Of a stretch of DNA of 48,316 bases, positions 8,737 to 16,685 are shown in pieces. Every line of letters begins with the position of its first letter. Positions within the stretch are counted from its first letter, which is position 1. The translations under genes and the position numbers were made by a program. Origin of the DNA: CAZKHG01 sp964552655 (GTDB lineage Bacteria; Bacteroidota; Bacteroidia; Bacteroidales; Tenuifilaceae); the NCBI GenBank assembly GCA_964552655.1, contig CAZKHG010000023.1:1-48316 (forward strand), written 5' to 3'. The notes beneath the pieces were generated by a model, which saw only the letters and a list, made by a program, of their open reading frames with translations, did not search any database and was not told the origin of the DNA.

Positions 8737-8801
8737 AATGGCTATATTCTGAAAACCAAATATTTAATAACTTTAGTGTTAATGGAATGTTAAATCTTCG
8801 T

Positions 8802-8845
8802 GTTCGGATTTGCAACAGGTTATGTACGAATCCGCACACATAACC
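8802..8845. promoter_or_regulatory. Interleaved inverted repeats, likely activator binding site
   Basis: GGTTATGT (8818-8825) and ACATAACC (8838-8845) form a perfect 8-bp inverted repeat with a 12-base spacer. A second dyad, GTTCGGATTTG (8802-8812) with CGAATCCGCAC (8827-8837), matches in 9 of 11 positions and is interlocked with the first. The site is about 95-135 bases upstream of the predicted efflux start, a usual distance for NtrC-type enhancer sites. Confidence 0.55.
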
Positions 8846-9057
8846 GTAGGTCTTGATCCGTTTAAAAGTATCATATTTAATAGACTTAAATGTTGAATCG
8901 GCTATAGCTATCACAACTCATTTATTAAAAATTTTAAGTTATTTCTTTAAATCCTAAGGTATGGCAAACCCGCTTACTGATGCTATATTCTGGATTAAAT
9001 GATTTTTCATATATTTACTGAGTTTTATTGATTCACCATTTCAATATTTATAATTCT

Positions 9058-10437
9058 ATGAATGTAAAAACTGGTAAAATCCTGGCTGTAGATGATAACG
9101 AGGATATTTTATTTGCCCTGAAGCTTTTACTAAAACCGCATATTGAGCTAATCCATACCACTGCAAACCCGTCGGATATTCCAACGCTGATGAGCAAAGA
9201 GAACTATGATGTTATCCTGCTTGATATGAACTTCACAAAAGATGCAATAAGCGGTCAGGAGGGCTTTAGCTGGCTTGAGAAGATCCTGAGTATTGACCCC
9301 TCTGCCGTGGTGGTTTTCATTACTGCATATGGCGATGCCGAAAAAGCAGTAAGGGCAATTAAAGCAGGAGCAACCGACTTTATCCTTAAACCCTGGCAAA
9401 ACGAAAAGTTGATTGCTACTGTATCAGCAGCGCTACGACTGAAAGAGTCAAGACATGAAATTGATAACCTGAAACAAAAGCAACAGGAAATTACACAGGT
9501 TCTCGACCAACCATTCCACGATTTTATTGGAAACTCGGAACAGATGCATCAGGTTTTTGCCACTATTCAAAAGGTGGCTAAAACAGATGCCAATGTACTT
9601 ATACTTGGGGAGAACGGAACAGGTAAAGAGCTAGTTGCCAGAGCGCTGCACCGGAACTCGCCTCGTTCAAACGAGGTTTTTATCAGTGTTGATCTGGGAT
9701 CTATTGCTGAAACCCTTTTCGAAAGCGAACTCTTTGGCCATGAAAAAGGGGCATTTACCGATGCAAAAAAGGAAAAACCGGGTAGATTTGAGATAGCCAC
9801 CGGTGGCACCCTTTTTCTGGATGAAATTGGCAACCTCTCAATGCCTATGCAGGCAAAACTACTTACGGTTATTGAAAGGCGTGAAGTAATCAGGGTGGGC
9901 TCGAATAAACCAAAACCTATTGATGTCAGGTTAATTTGCGCCACCAATACCAATATCCATCACCTGATCGGCGAAGGGGAATTCAGACAGGATTTATTGT
10001 ACAGGATAAATACTGTGGAGATCCACTTACCACCATTAAGGGAGCGTCAGGGTGATATCATCCTGCTTGCTAAACACTTTTTGAACATCTACTCAAAAAA
10101 ATATAAAAAGGAAATTTCCAGCATCAGCACCGATGCACAAAAAAAGTTAAATCAGTACCACTGGCCTGGGAATGTAAGGGAGCTTCAGCACGCTATGGAA
10201 CGAGCCATAATTATGTGTGACTCAAATGTACTCCAACCCGATGATTTTTTCCTGTCGTCATCAGCTAAAGCAAAAACAACCGAGGGCGATTTTGAAACCT
10301 ACAACCTTGAGGAAATTGAAAAGGCAATAATCAATAAAGTTCTTAAACAATATCAGGGGAATATAACACAAGCGGCAACTGAGCTGGGAATTACCCGCAC
10401 CTCACTTTACAGAAGAATGGAAAAATATGATCTATAG
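9058..10437 (+). CDS. Sigma-54-dependent response regulator (NtrC family)
   Basis: A 459-residue regulator with a receiver domain (phospho-acceptor D56, T89, K111), an AAA+ sigma-54 interaction domain (Walker A GENGTGKE 184-191, Walker B TLFLDE 251-256) and a Fis-type helix-turn-helix at the C-terminus (ITQAATELGITRTSLYRRM). The sigma-54 contact loop reads GAFTDA (231-236) instead of the classic GAFTGA. I start it at ATG 9058; a TTG ten codons earlier (9028) also keeps the frame open but adds no domain sequence. The histidine kinase gene overlaps its end by 11 bases. It probably activates the divergent efflux operon. Confidence 0.95.
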   Translation: MNVKTGKILAVDDNEDILFALKLLLKPHIELIHTTANPSDIPTLMSKENYDVILLDMNFTKDAISGQEGFSWLEKILSIDPSAVVVFITAYGDAEKAVRAIKAGATDFILKPWQNEKLIATVSAALRLKESRHEIDNLKQKQQEITQVLDQPFHDFIGNSEQMHQVFATIQKVAKTDANVLILGENGTGKELVARALHRNSPRSNEVFISVDLGSIAETLFESELFGHEKGAFTDAKKEKPGRFEIATGGTLFLDEIGNLSMPMQAKLLTVIERREVIRVGSNKPKPIDVRLICATNTNIHHLIGEGEFRQDLLYRINTVEIHLPPLRERQGDIILLAKHFLNIYSKKYKKEISSISTDAQKKLNQYHWPGNVRELQHAMERAIIMCDSNVLQPDDFFLSSSAKAKTTEGDFETYNLEEIEKAIINKVLKQYQGNITQAATELGITRTSLYRRMEKYDL

Positions 10438-11788
10438 AAATTTCAGAATAAACATTATAATCAGAATTATCCTGCTCTGCGCAACAATCTTTGTGTTTGT
10501 TTATACCTGGATGAACTATAAGCTGTTCATTACACCAACACTCGTTGGTTTGTTTATAGTGATTCAACTTTATGCTTTATATAAGTACCTGGATAAAACC
10601 AACCGTGACCTGGCCAGCTTTCTGGAGTCAATCAGGTTTAGCGAGTTTACCCGTACCTTTCAGGTTGAAGGCATGGGGTCATCCTTTGATGAGCTGAGCA
10701 GGGCATTTAACGATGTTATCAAAGACTTTCAGGCTGTTAGGACCGAAAAAGAGGAGCATTTTCAATACCTCCAAAGTATTGTTCAAAATATTGATGTGAG
10801 TATCATTGCCTACCAGAAGGATGGTACGGTTGAGATGATAAATAAATCTGCCAAGAAACTGTTTCAGGTTAGCGGTTTAAAAAACGTAAAACAGCTGTAC
10901 CAGATTAGCGGTGAGCTCGTGGAAAAGCTATTGGGCATCTCTCCCGGAGAAAGCGCACTGGTTAAGGTTCAACAAGAGGACGATCTGCTGCAACTGGCTA
11001 TAAATAGCACTGAACTTAAGATTCATAACAAATCCATTGTACTTGCTACAATAAAAAATATCCAAAGTGTTTTGGAAGAACAGGAAACTGAGGCATGGCA
11101 AAAGCTGATCAGCGTGCTCACTCATGAGATTATGAATTCCATAACTCCAATCGCTTCACTGTCGTCTACCATTGACTCAATGGTGAAGAGCATCCAGGAT
11201 CAGCAGCAGGTTGACCCTAACTCATCCATTGACCCTGAAACGGCACAAGAGATTCAGCTTGGCCTGCAAACAATTCATAAAAGGAGCACCGGCTTGCTTC
11301 ATTTTGTCAACACTTACCGGAATCTTACCCGAATACCAAAACCCAACTTCAGGATCACAACCGTTAAAAACCTCTTTGATAATCTCACCCCATTGCTAAA
11401 CGAGGATATCAGCCAGGCTAAAATTTCATTCTTCAGCAGTGTTGATCCACCCGATATAGAATTTTCCGTTGATGTTGAGCTGCTTGAACAAGTTATTATT
11501 AACCTGATCAGAAATGCAATACACGCCCTTGAGAATAGGCCAAACCCCCAAATAACCATGAAAGCATTCCTTAACAAGCGGGGAAGGGTAACCATTCAGG
11601 TTACCGATAATGGCACTGGAATTCTGCCGGAGGTTCTAGATAAAATTTTCATCCCATTTTTTACCACAAAACCAAAGGGTTCAGGAATAGGGTTAAGCCT
11701 TTCAAGGCAGATAATGAGGCTACACGGTGGAAGTATTACTGCTTACTCAATCCCTAATCACGGGACTACCTTTACACTTACATTTTGA
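10427..11788 (+). CDS. Membrane-bound sensor histidine kinase (NtrY/NtrB-like)
   Basis: A 453-residue kinase with two N-terminal membrane helices (about 10-27 and 32-50) separated by a very short loop, so it has almost no periplasmic sensor. A HAMP-like segment and a PAS-like domain (about 110-210) follow. The dimerisation box LTHEIMNSITPI carries the phosphorylated His233. The ATP-binding domain has an N box (NLIRNAIHAL), a G1 box DNGTGI and a G2 box GSGIGLSLS. It partners the regulator upstream, with which it overlaps by 11 bases, indicating translational coupling. The signal is likely sensed in the membrane or cytoplasm. Confidence 0.95.
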   Translation: MIYRNFRINIIIRIILLCATIFVFVYTWMNYKLFITPTLVGLFIVIQLYALYKYLDKTNRDLASFLESIRFSEFTRTFQVEGMGSSFDELSRAFNDVIKDFQAVRTEKEEHFQYLQSIVQNIDVSIIAYQKDGTVEMINKSAKKLFQVSGLKNVKQLYQISGELVEKLLGISPGESALVKVQQEDDLLQLAINSTELKIHNKSIVLATIKNIQSVLEEQETEAWQKLISVLTHEIMNSITPIASLSSTIDSMVKSIQDQQQVDPNSSIDPETAQEIQLGLQTIHKRSTGLLHFVNTYRNLTRIPKPNFRITTVKNLFDNLTPLLNEDISQAKISFFSSVDPPDIEFSVDVELLEQVIINLIRNAIHALENRPNPQITMKAFLNKRGRVTIQVTDNGTGILPEVLDKIFIPFFTTKPKGSGIGLSLSRQIMRLHGGSITAYSIPNHGTTFTLTF

Positions 11789-11863
11789 TTAAGTTACAAT
11801 ATTCAATTTTCAATTTTATTTTAGATTTAATTTCATGTTTTGGAATTGAACTTACATAAAACT

Positions 11864-11899
11864 AAAGAAGGCTTTCCGGTTTTCAGAAAAGCCTTCTTT
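11864..11899. terminator. Bidirectional terminator between kinase and acyl-CoA synthetase genes
   Basis: AAAGAAGGCTTT (11864-11875) and AAAGCCTTCTTT (11888-11899) form a perfect 12-bp stem with a 12-base loop. A T-run follows on the plus strand and the A-rich left arm gives T's on the minus strand. It lies between two convergent genes and can serve both. Confidence 0.85.
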
Positions 11900-11916
11900 T
11901 CTTATATATACAAAGA

Positions 11917-13722
11917 TTATTCAGCTCCCCTAAAATCTTGTTCCTTATTATTCCCAAATATTCCTTTGATAATAGAATCGTAACGATCGTATAATATTTT
12001 CCTGCGCAGCTTAAGTGTAGGGGAAAGTTCACCGGTTTGGGGACTCCACTGCTCTTCAACCAACCTGTAACGCTTAATTTGCTCAAATTCACCGAGTTGC
12101 TTGTTAATGGTATTGATCTCCTTCTGGAAACGAGAAACAATTTCCGGGTTTGATATCAACTCCCTGTTATCTTCAAAGTGAATTTTATGCCTTGCACACC
12201 AATCGTGCAAAAAGCTGAAGTTGGGTGATATAATGGCACTGATAAATTTCTCATTCTCACCAACCACCATACATTGCTCTATAAAAAATGATTCCTTAAG
12301 CTTATTTTCGATAACCTGTGGGGCAACGTACTTGCCATTGGACATTTTAAATATCTCTTTTTTACGATCGGTAATCGTGAGAAACTTGCCTTCGGCTAAA
12401 TGGCCAATATCCCCGGTGTGAAACCAGCCCTCTTCATCAATTACCTGTTTGGTCAGGTCCTGATCTTTGAAATAGCCAAGCATGAGGTTTGGACCTTTTG
12501 ATAAAATCTCACCATCTTCGGCAATTTTAACCTCAACATTGTTTATGTGAGGACCTACAGAACCAAATTTATAATTACCAGGCTGCATTCCATAATTTAC
12601 TGCAATAACAGGAGACGTTTCTGTCAATCCATAACCTTCAAAAACAGGAACACCTGCAGCCCAAAATACACGTGCAAGCCGTGGTTGTAGAGCAGCACCT
12701 CCACTTATGGCAAACTTTAACTCACCGCCCAATGCTTCCAGCCATTTGCTGAAAACAAGCTTCCTGGCAATCTTCAGTCTGATGTTATAGTAAAATCTAC
12801 CTTTATTATTCTCCCTGTACTTGTAGCCAAGGTTAACTGACCAAAAGAATATTTGCTTTTTAATGCCGCTTAAATCTTTGCCTTTTGCAATAATCTTATC
12901 GAACGTTTTTTCCAGAACACGGGGAACGGCACAAAATACCTGAGGTTTCACCTCTTTTAAATTTTCACCGATAGTGGCCAGGCTCTCGGCATAGTAAATT
13001 GAAACCCCAACACTCTGATAAAAATAGTTGACCATTCGCTCAAATACATGGCTCAACGGGAGGAAACTTAATGATTTATCGCCGGGATAAAGCGGGAACA
13101 ACCCCTGAACTGCCTCAACATTGCTCAAAAAGTTTTTATGTGAAAGCATTACGCCTTTTGAAAGTCCGGTTGTTCCGGAAGTATATATAATTGAAACTAG
13201 ATCATCCGGTGAAATAGATTCTTTAATCTTTTCCAGCTCATCCTTATACTTATTGCCGGTTTCTTTACCTTTATTTAAAAGTTCTTCCCAGAAAGGGATT
13301 CCATCATAAGAAATAAAAGAGTACATCGCTTTTATAGAGGGAATTTCATCAACTATTGGTTTTAGCTTATCGTAAAGCTGCCTGTCGCCAACAAAAACAA
13401 CCTTGGTTTCAGAATGACTTAGAATGTGTTTATACTCTTCGTTGCTAATGGTTGGGTATATTGGAACATGAACCATCCCGGTCTGACTAACTGCCAAATC
13501 CACAAAATTCCATTCGGGGCGATTGTTGGATATTGTGGATACCTTATCACCTTTCCTTAGTCCAAGTTCAATTAACCCATAGCTCAGAAAGTCCGCATTT
13601 TGTTGATACTGATCGAGGTTGTACCCGACCCACTTCCCTTCTGATTTATAGGCAAAAACCGGACGATTCTCATAAAGTTTACGCCCAAGGTGCAGAATAT
13701 CAAATGTCCTTTTAAGTTCCAT
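11917..13722 (-). CDS. Long-chain acyl-CoA synthetase (AMP-forming)
   Basis: This 601-residue enzyme is of the COG1022 (FAA1-like) type and activates long-chain fatty acids to acyl-CoA through an acyl-AMP intermediate. The AMP-binding P-loop YTSGTTGLSKG is at residues 180-190. GYGLTETSPV and GWFHTGDIG mark the adenylation core, and KEIFKMSNGKYVAPQVIE is the C-terminal lid hinge. There is no signal peptide; it probably acts at the inner face of the membrane. Length is normal. It is monocistronic, divergent from the ChaN-like gene and ended by the hairpin at 11864-11899. The acyl chain preference cannot be read from the sequence. Confidence 0.96.
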   Translation of the reverse strand: MELKRTFDILHLGRKLYENRPVFAYKSEGKWVGYNLDQYQQNADFLSYGLIELGLRKGDKVSTISNNRPEWNFVDLAVSQTGMVHVPIYPTISNEEYKHILSHSETKVVFVGDRQLYDKLKPIVDEIPSIKAMYSFISYDGIPFWEELLNKGKETGNKYKDELEKIKESISPDDLVSIIYTSGTTGLSKGVMLSHKNFLSNVEAVQGLFPLYPGDKSLSFLPLSHVFERMVNYFYQSVGVSIYYAESLATIGENLKEVKPQVFCAVPRVLEKTFDKIIAKGKDLSGIKKQIFFWSVNLGYKYRENNKGRFYYNIRLKIARKLVFSKWLEALGGELKFAISGGAALQPRLARVFWAAGVPVFEGYGLTETSPVIAVNYGMQPGNYKFGSVGPHINNVEVKIAEDGEILSKGPNLMLGYFKDQDLTKQVIDEEGWFHTGDIGHLAEGKFLTITDRKKEIFKMSNGKYVAPQVIENKLKESFFIEQCMVVGENEKFISAIISPNFSFLHDWCARHKIHFEDNRELISNPEIVSRFQKEINTINKQLGEFEQIKRYRLVEEQWSPQTGELSPTLKLRRKILYDRYDSIIKGIFGNNKEQDFRGAE

Positions 13723-13790
13723 GATCGTTTTTTTAGGTTAGCTTAATGTAATTTTTTTGTTAATTTTAAACCGCACAAAAAAACAAAAAT

Positions 13791-14666
13791 ATGAAAAAGA
13801 TAATAACTTGTTTGATCGTTTGTTTAAATATTCTTTATGCACAATCGCAAGAAAAGCCTGCATACATAATTTATAGCAAAGCTAATGAGGTAGTTGAGTA
13901 TGATAAAATGCTCAAAGAAGCGTTAAGATCAGATGTTGTTTTTTTTGGTGAACTCCATGATAACCCCATTGCCCATTGGCTTGAATATGAGGTTACGAAT
14001 GATCTTTTTACCAGATTTGGTCAGAAACTGGTACAGGGGGCAGAAATGTTTGAAACCGATAACCAGCTGATACTCTCTGAATATATCACCGGGTTGATAA
14101 ACCAGAAAAGGTTTGAGGAGGAGGCCAAACTATGGAAAAACTACAAAACGGATTATAAGCCGTTGGTTGAGTTTGCCGTAAAGAACAAGATTAACTTTGT
14201 TGCAACTAATGTCCCAAGACGTTACGCAGCATTGGTTTCTTCCGAAGGTTTTGAAGGGCTGGAAAAATTAACAGCAGAAGCAAAATTGCTGATTCCGCCA
14301 TTGCCAATAGCTTATGACCCGGAATTACCTGGCTACAAGGCAATGCTTCAGATGTCAGAGATGCAGGGGAAGGGACCTACAAATACCCAAAATTTTCCCA
14401 AAGCTCAGGCTATTAAAGATGCTACCATGGCATGGTCAATCAGCAAGAATCTTATTAAAGATGGTTGTTTTATCCATTACAATGGTGCTTATCATTCTAA
14501 TAATTTCGAAGGGATTCTTTGGTATCTCAAAAAATCAAATCCTAATTTAAAAATCGTCACAATTAACACAGTGACACAAAAAGACATTTCGAAGCTTGAT
14601 AACGAAAACAAAGGCACTGCTGATTTTATTATTGCTATACCAGAAACAATGACGAGGACGTATTAA
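13791..14666 (+). CDS. ChaN-like haem-binding/Tiki-superfamily protein
   Basis: A 291-residue exported protein with signal peptide MKKIITCLIVCLNILYAQSQ. The motif FFGELHDN (residues 51-58), followed by W and E residues, is the hallmark of the ChaN/DUF399 family, related to TraB/Tiki metalloprotease-like folds. Campylobacter ChaN binds haem, and in some bacteria the gene is iron-regulated. There is no lipobox cysteine, so the mature protein is probably soluble in the periplasm, unlike lipoprotein ChaN members. No Fur box was identified. It is divergent from the acyl-CoA synthetase and convergent with the following gene. Function in this host is inferred from family only. Confidence 0.88.
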   Translation: MKKIITCLIVCLNILYAQSQEKPAYIIYSKANEVVEYDKMLKEALRSDVVFFGELHDNPIAHWLEYEVTNDLFTRFGQKLVQGAEMFETDNQLILSEYITGLINQKRFEEEAKLWKNYKTDYKPLVEFAVKNKINFVATNVPRRYAALVSSEGFEGLEKLTAEAKLLIPPLPIAYDPELPGYKAMLQMSEMQGKGPTNTQNFPKAQAIKDATMAWSISKNLIKDGCFIHYNGAYHSNNFEGILWYLKKSNPNLKIVTINTVTQKDISKLDNENKGTADFIIAIPETMTRTY

Positions 14667-14692
14667 TAACTGCAATGGGCTAAAAATCAATT

Positions 14693-15247
14693 CTAATCCC
14701 ACATCAGGTTAAACTCAGTATAAGGGCTCCCTTTAGTAAGCGATCGGGGAATTGTAATTCTCACATTTTTGCAACCTGAAATTTCCAATGCCCTTTCCAT
14801 CCAGCCTGCGATGTTGTGCTCCACAACTTCATCAATCTGATCAAACTTGGTAATCCTGAATATGAATGAGTTCTTTTTGGATTCAACCGACACAATCTCC
14901 GAAGGTTGAAAATAGGCTGCAAAAACCCGGTTTGCCCTTTCAATAATATGTTTTGGAGAACCGATCTGAACATACAGCTTGTAAATTCCGGTCAATGCAG
15001 TATCTGCGCTATACCTGCCCATGGTCCAGGCTCCTTTTGTCGGACTTCCGTAAAACATACTGCCTACGCTGGCCACTGGTACTGATAATCCTGCCTTTAA
15101 TGGGTACCAGTTACTGGTTACAATAATACTCGACATTATTTTCTTTGATTCTTCCGGCAACGATTGTAACCATTCATTCAACTTTTCACCATGCTTTGCC
15201 TTTACAAATTCAGGGATTGATTTTACAGCGGTTCCTTTTACATCCAT
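14693..15247 (-). CDS. Conserved protein of about 180 residues, DUF2378/V4R-like
   Basis: A 184-residue cytoplasmic protein that opens with MDVKGTAVKSIPEFVKAKHG and closes with a strand ending EFNLMWD. The arrangement (N-terminal helix, central YKLYVQIGSP segment, C-terminal IAGWMERALEISGCKNVRI) resembles small ligand-binding families of the V4R/haem-NO-binding fold, and possibly DUF2378 (TIGR02265). I am not certain of the family and no function is known. It lies 9 bases after the lipocalin gene on the same strand, so the two are probably co-transcribed. A relation to lipid or haem ligands would fit the neighbours but is speculation. Confidence 0.85.
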   Translation of the reverse strand: MDVKGTAVKSIPEFVKAKHGEKLNEWLQSLPEESKKIMSSIIVTSNWYPLKAGLSVPVASVGSMFYGSPTKGAWTMGRYSADTALTGIYKLYVQIGSPKHIIERANRVFAAYFQPSEIVSVESKKNSFIFRITKFDQIDEVVEHNIAGWMERALEISGCKNVRITIPRSLTKGSPYTEFNLMWD

Positions 15248-15256
15248 ATTTTTTCT

Positions 15257-15793
15257 TTATTCTTTTTGTTTCACTTTATTCAGCCTGCTAATGTCGAAAC
15301 CTAATGATTTAGCCTTATCCAGGAGCATTTGAAAAGTGGTTTCATCCATTTTTGGATTACGCCCCAGGATCCAAAGATAATTTTTTGATGAACTACCAAC
15401 TAGGGCATACTGGTAATTTATATCATCAAGATCGAGGATTAAATACTCGCCGCCAAACGGCCAGAAGAAATAAACTTTTAATCTCCCTGGCTCATCTGAA
15501 TTGGGAACCTTGGCAAAGCCTTTGGCCTTCTTATACTTGCCTTCAAAGGAATCCTGAAAACCCTGGTTGAGAACCTCTATTTTGCCGTTTGGTTTTAAGG
15601 TATAGGTTGCAGTTACGCCCACCATTCCCTTTTCAAATGAATGCTCAAATCGGGCAATTTCGTACCATACCCCTGCATATTTCTTCAAATCGACGTTTTC
15701 TACTGTTTTCATTTTAATTTGCTGAGTATTAGCTGGCGAACTACAACCAATGCAGAACACCAATATTATTGTACTGAATTTAATTAGTCTCAT
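15257..15793 (-). CDS. blc: Outer-membrane lipoprotein, lipocalin (Blc-like)
   Basis: A 178-residue lipocalin with a lipoprotein signal (VFCIGC, lipid Cys17). The first structural motif YAGVWYEIARFE (39-50) is the classic lipocalin G-x-W signature. A strand with TYTLKPNGKIEVLNQG follows, and the later YLWILGRNP segment fits the third conserved region of Blc proteins. Bacterial lipocalins sit in the outer-membrane inner leaflet and bind lysophospholipids or fatty acids, often under envelope stress. It is the first gene of a two-gene unit with the 184-residue protein and is divergent from the acetyltransferase. Confidence 0.95.
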   Translation of the reverse strand: MRLIKFSTIILVFCIGCSSPANTQQIKMKTVENVDLKKYAGVWYEIARFEHSFEKGMVGVTATYTLKPNGKIEVLNQGFQDSFEGKYKKAKGFAKVPNSDEPGRLKVYFFWPFGGEYLILDLDDINYQYALVGSSSKNYLWILGRNPKMDETTFQMLLDKAKSLGFDISRLNKVKQKE

Positions 15794-15871
15794 TTTGATT
15801 CGATTTTTATTCTAACTTAGTTGAGTATTTTTAGCAAATATGATGAATTTTAGACAATTAAAATTAAGAAA

Positions 15872-16387
15872 ATGACTTTATCAGGCAAAATTGAATTCAA
15901 ACTCCGTCGTTTTGAAGCACAAGATGCTGATTCAATCGCGAAGTATGCCAACAATCCCAAAATAGCAGCAAATCTTACAGATGCCTTCCCAAATCCCTAT
16001 TCTGTTGAAGATGCACAAAGGTTTATTGCAATGGTTAAAGAAAAAAATCCAATGGGGGTGTTTGCAATAGTGATTGATGGAGAGGCATGTGGGGCAATTG
16101 GTATTCATCCTCAAACAGATATTCATCGAAAATCGATGGAATGTGGTTACTGGCTGGCTGAAAAATACTGGGGAAAAGGGATAATAACCGAAGCCATTAA
16201 ACAAATTGTTGATTATGGATTCAAAACATTTGATATAGCTAGAATTTATGCGCGGCCATTCAGCTTTAATATCCCATCGCAAAGAGTTTTGGAAAAAGCA
16301 GGTTTTAAACATGAGGCAACTTTAAAGAAGGCTTGTTTCAAAAATGGTCAATTTTGCGATGAGATGATTTATTCAATTGTAAAATAA
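15872..16387 (+). CDS. GNAT N-acetyltransferase (RimJ/RimL type)
   Basis: A 171-residue cytoplasmic enzyme of the acetyltransf_3 group. It begins with the ELR-like strand FKLRRFEAQDADSIAKYAN and has a core strand CGYWLAEKYWGKGIITEAI (about 90-118), where WGKGIITEA is the acetyl-CoA pyrophosphate-binding loop. RIYARPFSFNIPSQRVLEKAGF is the conserved C-terminal segment of the RimJ/RimL family. The acceptor may be a protein N-terminus or a small amine and cannot be told. It is transcribed alone; a terminator-like hairpin lies 170 bases downstream. Confidence 0.94.
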   Translation: MTLSGKIEFKLRRFEAQDADSIAKYANNPKIAANLTDAFPNPYSVEDAQRFIAMVKEKNPMGVFAIVIDGEACGAIGIHPQTDIHRKSMECGYWLAEKYWGKGIITEAIKQIVDYGFKTFDIARIYARPFSFNIPSQRVLEKAGFKHEATLKKACFKNGQFCDEMIYSIVK

Positions 16388-16422
16388 CAGGTTAATAACA
16401 TGTTGAAATAATTTGATTGTTG

Positions 16423-16456
16423 ATTGATGATAAATACCGATTGATTTATACATTTG
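16423..16456 (+). promoter_or_regulatory. Possible promoter of the carA leader
   Basis: TACATTTG (16449-16456) is a perfect TAnnTTTG -7 element. ATTG (16423-16426) lies 22 bases upstream as an approximate -33 element. If used, transcription would start near 16463 and the two hairpins at 16557-16585 and 16637-16665 would fall inside the carA leader. Confidence 0.4.
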
Positions 16457-16556
16457 TCCGGTCAATTACAAAAAATGATGTTTCAAACAAAACAAAAGTT
16501 ACTCTCCAACAAACACACAGGTTTCGAACAATTTATCCCTTTTAAAAATATTTCAG

Positions 16557-16585
16557 GTCTGCCTATGTTGGCAGACTTTTTTTTT
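16557..16585 (+). terminator. Terminator-like hairpin, first of two before carA
   Basis: GTCTGCC (16557-16563) pairs perfectly with GGCAGAC (16570-16576) around a 6-base loop and is followed by nine T's. It could end the acetyltransferase transcript, or act as an attenuator if the promoter at 16423-16456 is real. Confidence 0.8.
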
Positions 16586-16636
16586 GCCTATTTAGGACCT
16601 TTATCTGTCAGTATCAGAAAATATAAATTAATCAAC

Positions 16637-16665
16637 AGGGTTGAATTCAGTTTCAACCCTTTTTT
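16637..16665 (+). terminator. Terminator-like hairpin directly before carA
   Basis: AGGGTTGAA (16637-16645) pairs perfectly with TTCAACCCT (16652-16660), a 9-bp stem with a 6-base loop followed by five more T's. It ends only 20 bases before the carA ATG (16686). At this place it can hardly be a plain terminator for the upstream gene and is more likely an attenuator of carA. Confidence 0.75.
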
Positions 16666-16685
16666 ATCAATATCAACCATTTAAA

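Larger units (their letters stand above)
8686..9057. promoter_or_regulatory. Divergent control region between efflux operon and its two-component system
   Basis: This 372-base region has no sigma-A-like TAnnTTTG element on either strand that I could find. It holds an interleaved palindrome (8802-8845), a possible sigma-54 site facing the efflux operon (8719-8736), a weaker TGGCA-containing site facing the regulator (8961-8979), and an 11-base direct repeat GCTATATTCTG at 8741-8751 and 8982-8992. A 64-codon open frame on the minus strand (8720-8914) runs across these sites and is not considered a gene. Confidence 0.55.

Noticed and set aside
8720..8914. 64-codon open frame on the minus strand before the adaptor gene
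   Set aside because: It runs through the palindromes and the likely promoter, ends before the adaptor, and has no recognisable features.
8961..8979. Second sigma-54-like site facing the response regulator
   Set aside because: TGGCA is present, but the -12 position is TTAC and is one base too far, so I do not list it as a feature.
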